Below are positions 61,857 through 64,000 of a DNA stretch of 64,000 nt, one piece after another. Numbering within the stretch: position 1 is the first letter of the stretch; each line of letters begins with the position of its first letter. Made by a program: the position numbers and the translations under genes. This DNA is from Paracoccus caeni (lineage in GTDB: Bacteria; Pseudomonadota; Alphaproteobacteria; Rhodobacterales; Rhodobacteraceae): assembly GCF_016629665.1 (NCBI RefSeq), contig NZ_JAEPRQ010000001.1:1178001-1242000 (forward strand), in the 5' to 3' direction. The notes below the pieces were generated by a model. That model did no database searches. It was not told the origin of the DNA and saw nothing but the letters and a program-made list of their open reading frames with translations.

Positions 61857-62243
61857 CTAGTTCAGGATCGGCACCTGCGGTTCTGCATCGTCAAGCCGAA
61901 GGTGCAGCCCGTCGCGGTTGAAGAACGCCCCCTCGCGGATCAGGGTCCGGTCGCCATTCAGCGCCCGGACCAGCGCATCCAGCCTGTCGCGGGCAAGTGC
62001 GTCCTCAACCAGACCGTCGCGATCCGCAAGGAACATGGCGACCGCGTTCCACGACACGCCTGCAGCATCGAAATGCGCTGCCATGTCGGGCCATGTGATC
62101 TCATCCCCGATCACATGCAGATGGGTCGAGCGCAGCAGATCCACCCGACCATCCCCAATGCCGATCAGCACGATCAGCAGGGTAAAGCCGTCCGTCTCGG
62201 CATAGGTGGCGCGCAGCCAGTCGTCGAAATCGGTGTCGTTCAT
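61857..62243 (-). CDS. Hypothetical protein (128 aa)
   Basis: This soluble protein starts MNDTDFDDWLRATYAETDGFT and has hydrophobic strands (TLLIVLIGIGDGRVDLL) and a C-terminal helix/strand part ending EPQVPILN. No domain is recognised. It is convergent with the Lrp gene, seven bases apart, without a visible terminator between them. Confidence 0.7.
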   Translation of the reverse strand: MNDTDFDDWLRATYAETDGFTLLIVLIGIGDGRVDLLRSTHLHVIGDEITWPDMAAHFDAAGVSWNAVAMFLADRDGLVEDALARDRLDALVRALNGDRTLIREGAFFNRDGLHLRLDDAEPQVPILN

Positions 62244-62403
62244 TGGGCCTTCACACTTGCTTTGGACGGCGTTTTGACGGGGGTTATCTCAGGGACGCGC
62301 AGGTGAGCGAAAAGATATAAGACCAGCCGCTCTGGGCAAGGGTTCTGTTCGCTGTTTTTCCAGACGTGTCGTCGGTCTGGTCCGGCGAAGGGCCACCTGA
62401 ATC

Positions 62404-62434
62404 AAAAAGGGCCGCCAGAGATTGGCGGCCCTTT
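62404..62434 (-). terminator. Terminator after the cold-shock gene
   Basis: The stem GGGCCGCCA / TGGCGGCCC flanks a short loop; on the minus strand it is followed by TTTTT. It lies about 40 bases past the cold-shock gene stop. Confidence 0.9.
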
Positions 62435-62468
62435 CGATCTGACCGGAAGCGGTCAGACAAATTCTTGC

Positions 62469-62675
62469 TTATGCAAGCGCGAGGTTCTCGGCGCTTTCGC
62501 GGCCATCGCGGCCAGCCTGAACGTCATAGGTCACTGCCTGACCGTCGTTGAGGCGGGTAAGACCGGCGCGCTCAACAGCGGAGATGTGCAGGAACACGTC
62601 TTTTCCACCGTTTTCCGGAGCAATGAAGCCAAAGCCTTTGTCGGAATTAAACCATTTCACGGTGCCATTAGCCAT
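62469..62675 (-). CDS. Cold-shock domain protein (CspA family)
   Basis: This 68-residue RNA/ssDNA-binding protein has RNP1 KGFGFI and RNP2 DVFLHI. The ATG at 62675 (MANGTVKWFNS) is chosen from the typical start; an in-frame ATG five codons earlier is less likely. These proteins act as RNA chaperones. The upstream stretch to selB may include a long leader, as is common for csp genes. Confidence 0.95.
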   Translation of the reverse strand: MANGTVKWFNSDKGFGFIAPENGGKDVFLHISAVERAGLTRLNDGQAVTYDVQAGRDGRESAENLALA

Positions 62676-62979
62676 CGTGTTATTCTCCATTTTGACCACC
62701 CGCGGGATTGCGGTGGGACGGATCAGTCGATCAAAAGCAGACTGAGGCCCGTAGGAGACAGCGCAGATAAAAGGCATCACCAGCGCTTCCTAGCACGACT
62801 GGAAAGATTTGAACAGGGTTTCGCCGTCACGATTGGGTCGGTGCGTCTGCCGGACAGCGCGAAACCGCTACCTGACCTACGGGCGAGTGATGGAGGCGTC
62901 CCCCGTATGTTTCCGGCCTATGTCCGAGGTGAAGGCCGCTCCGAGCGCTGCCGCAAGCATGCAAATCCGAACAGTTCAG
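62676..62979. other. Region between selB and the cold-shock gene
   Basis: These 304 bases hold no convincing gene. They should contain the promoter and 5' leader of the cold-shock gene and the 3' flank of the selB-selC transcript. No clear terminator was seen between the two. Confidence 0.55.
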
Positions 62980-64000
62980 CTAATTCTGCTGAAAATCTGG
63001 CGGAAGGGAATGGGAGTCGAACCCACCCGGGACAGGCTCGCTGCCCCAACCGGTTTTGAAGACCGGCCGCCCCACCGGGGACGATTCCCTTCCGTTATCG
63101 CCGAAAAGATCGACGCGATGCGGGTTGATGCGGCGCAGATCGCCGCGCCGCAATGTGACGCCAAGGCGGTCGAAGAAATCGAGGATCTCGATCGCCACTT
63201 TGCGCCCGTTCTGCACCCGATCACGAAACGCGGGCGCGGTAAACCACCCGTCTTCCGTCCGATCCGCAACGTCGCAGATGATCGCCACCATCTCGGCCAC
63301 GACCTCGCGGGCGAAGAAATGATCCCGTGCGATCTGATCGGTCCGGCCCAGCTTCTGGGTCAGCTTCAGCACCCGGCGCACCTCGCGCTCGTCGATTTCG
63401 TATTCGGTGGCGAAGTCGCGGACGCGGGGCGGACGGAAGCGGTCGTCGCCCTGAAGCGCCGGGGCGATGCGGTCCCATAGCGCCTGATCCTCGGGCGACA
63501 GGCGGACCTCGTGACCCGGCAGGCGGATGAACGCGCCGTCTAGGACAAGGTGACCGGCTGCGGTCTCGGCATGCAGGAAGGTCAGGAAGATGTCCTTGGG
63601 CAGGCGCGGTTGCAGCGTCAGGCGCAGCTTTTCGCGACCAAGGCCCGACAGGTCGGGATTGTCGCCGTGGAACTGCTCCAACACCTCGGCGGTCTGGTGG
63701 CGGAGCGTGTCCAGCGCCTTGGGGGCAATGGCAAGATCGCCGATCCGCGCGGTGCCCGCCGTCTCGACAATCGCCGGGATCGCTTCGGGCGACAGGCTGC
63801 GGTCGCGGGCGAAGGTTGCCAGATCCACCGGGGCCACGCGGGTCATTGCGGTCAGCGCCTTGGCCGGGTCGTCAGTATCGGCGGCGGCGATCAGGGCCAG
63901 ACGCTCGGGGCCGCGGCGCTTGCGGGCAGGGGCGCGCAGGTCAAGGAAACGCCCGCCGCCGATGGTGCGGCTGGCCGAGACATCGCGCAGGATGAAGCGG
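62980..64000 (-). CDS. selB: Selenocysteine-specific elongation factor SelB, C-terminal part (5' partial)
   Basis: SelB carries Sec-tRNA to UGA codons marked by a SECIS hairpin. The visible 340 residues begin with RFILRDVSASRTIGGGRFLD, the last strand of elongation-factor domain III, and continue with the winged-helix repeats that bind SECIS RNA; the last ends near RKVAIEILDFFDRLGVTLRRGD. The family normally ends about here (VDLFG), but this frame continues through the whole tRNA-Sec gene and stops with TAG at 62980. The N-terminus lies right of the window. Confidence 0.93.
   Translation of the reverse strand, partial: RFILRDVSASRTIGGGRFLDLRAPARKRRGPERLALIAAADTDDPAKALTAMTRVAPVDLATFARDRSLSPEAIPAIVETAGTARIGDLAIAPKALDTLRHQTAEVLEQFHGDNPDLSGLGREKLRLTLQPRLPKDIFLTFLHAETAAGHLVLDGAFIRLPGHEVRLSPEDQALWDRIAPALQGDDRFRPPRVRDFATEYEIDEREVRRVLKLTQKLGRTDQIARDHFFAREVVAEMVAIICDVADRTEDGWFTAPAFRDRVQNGRKVAIEILDFFDRLGVTLRRGDLRRINPHRVDLFGDNGRESSPVGRPVFKTGWGSEPVPGGFDSHSLPPDFQQN
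62998..63093 (-). tRNA. selC: tRNA-Sec (anticodon TCA)
   Basis: On the minus strand the 96-nt sequence starts GGAAGGGAATCG. The 8-bp acceptor stem (GGAAGGGA / TCCCTTCC), the anticodon loop CTTCAAA with anticodon TCA between a CCGGT/ACCGG stem, the long variable arm (GGGGCAGCGAGCCTGTCCC region) and the encoded CCA are all as expected for selenocysteine tRNA. The whole gene is contained in the 3' end of the selB reading frame. Confidence 0.95.

Overview
The window looks like a chromosomal segment of an alphaproteobacterium of the Rhodobacteraceae, most like Paracoccus. The evidence is high GC, a complex I operon carrying birA, the cckA-recA-alaS order, a LexA box of the GAAC-N7-GAAC type, and propionyl-CoA carboxylase and methylmalonyl-CoA mutase genes. 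This assignment rests on gene content and protein similarity recalled from memory, not on a search. No rRNA operon, CRISPR array, prophage or intact insertion sequence was seen.

Layout. 1-11518 (+): the end of the NADH:quinone oxidoreductase operon (nuoI partial, J, K, L, M, N), interrupted by a 47-codon ORF, a carboxymuconolactone-decarboxylase-like gene and two exported-protein genes, then birA, coaX and RNase J. 11519-17203: an IS481-type remnant, tRNA-Ala(GGC), a FYDLN-acid zinc-ribbon protein, a YgjP-like metallohydrolase, a GntR regulator, a SYLF lipoprotein, hemB and a small membrane protein. 17251-24826: mfd, pabB, pabC, and clpA on the opposite strand. 25145-34510 (mostly -): propionate carbon assimilation (methylmalonyl-CoA mutase, pccA, pccB) interspersed with small lipoproteins and unknown membrane proteins. 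34770-44661: glyA, NAD kinase, a luxI / small gene / luxR quorum-sensing locus, UDP-glucose dehydrogenase, an RsmB-type rRNA methyltransferase, cckA and SOS-controlled recA. 44907-56025: alaS, DUF1330, a class II glutamine amidotransferase, gatB, several unknown envelope proteins and an SLT lipoprotein. 56189-61849: the sulfate/thiosulfate ABC transporter (cysA, cysW, cysT, sbp) with Rrf2 and Lrp regulators nearby. 61857-64000: an unknown gene, a cold-shock gene, tRNA-Sec and selB, which runs off the right edge.

How the genes work together. The nuo genes encode membrane subunits of complex I. PccA/PccB and the mutase convert propionyl-CoA to succinyl-CoA (the epimerase is not in the window); BirA, in the nuo operon, is the likely ligase that biotinylates PccA. 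SelB and tRNA-Sec indicate that the organism makes selenoproteins.

The most unusual points are these: (1) the selB reading frame runs through the whole tRNA-Sec gene and stops beyond it, so 5' maturation of the tRNA would remove the selB stop codon; (2) two apparently paralogous exported cysteine-motif proteins sit inside the complex I operon between nuoJ and nuoK; (3) a repeat present twice carries a palindrome followed by exactly 11-nt phased iterons; (4) a small uncharacterised gene lies immediately upstream of luxI.
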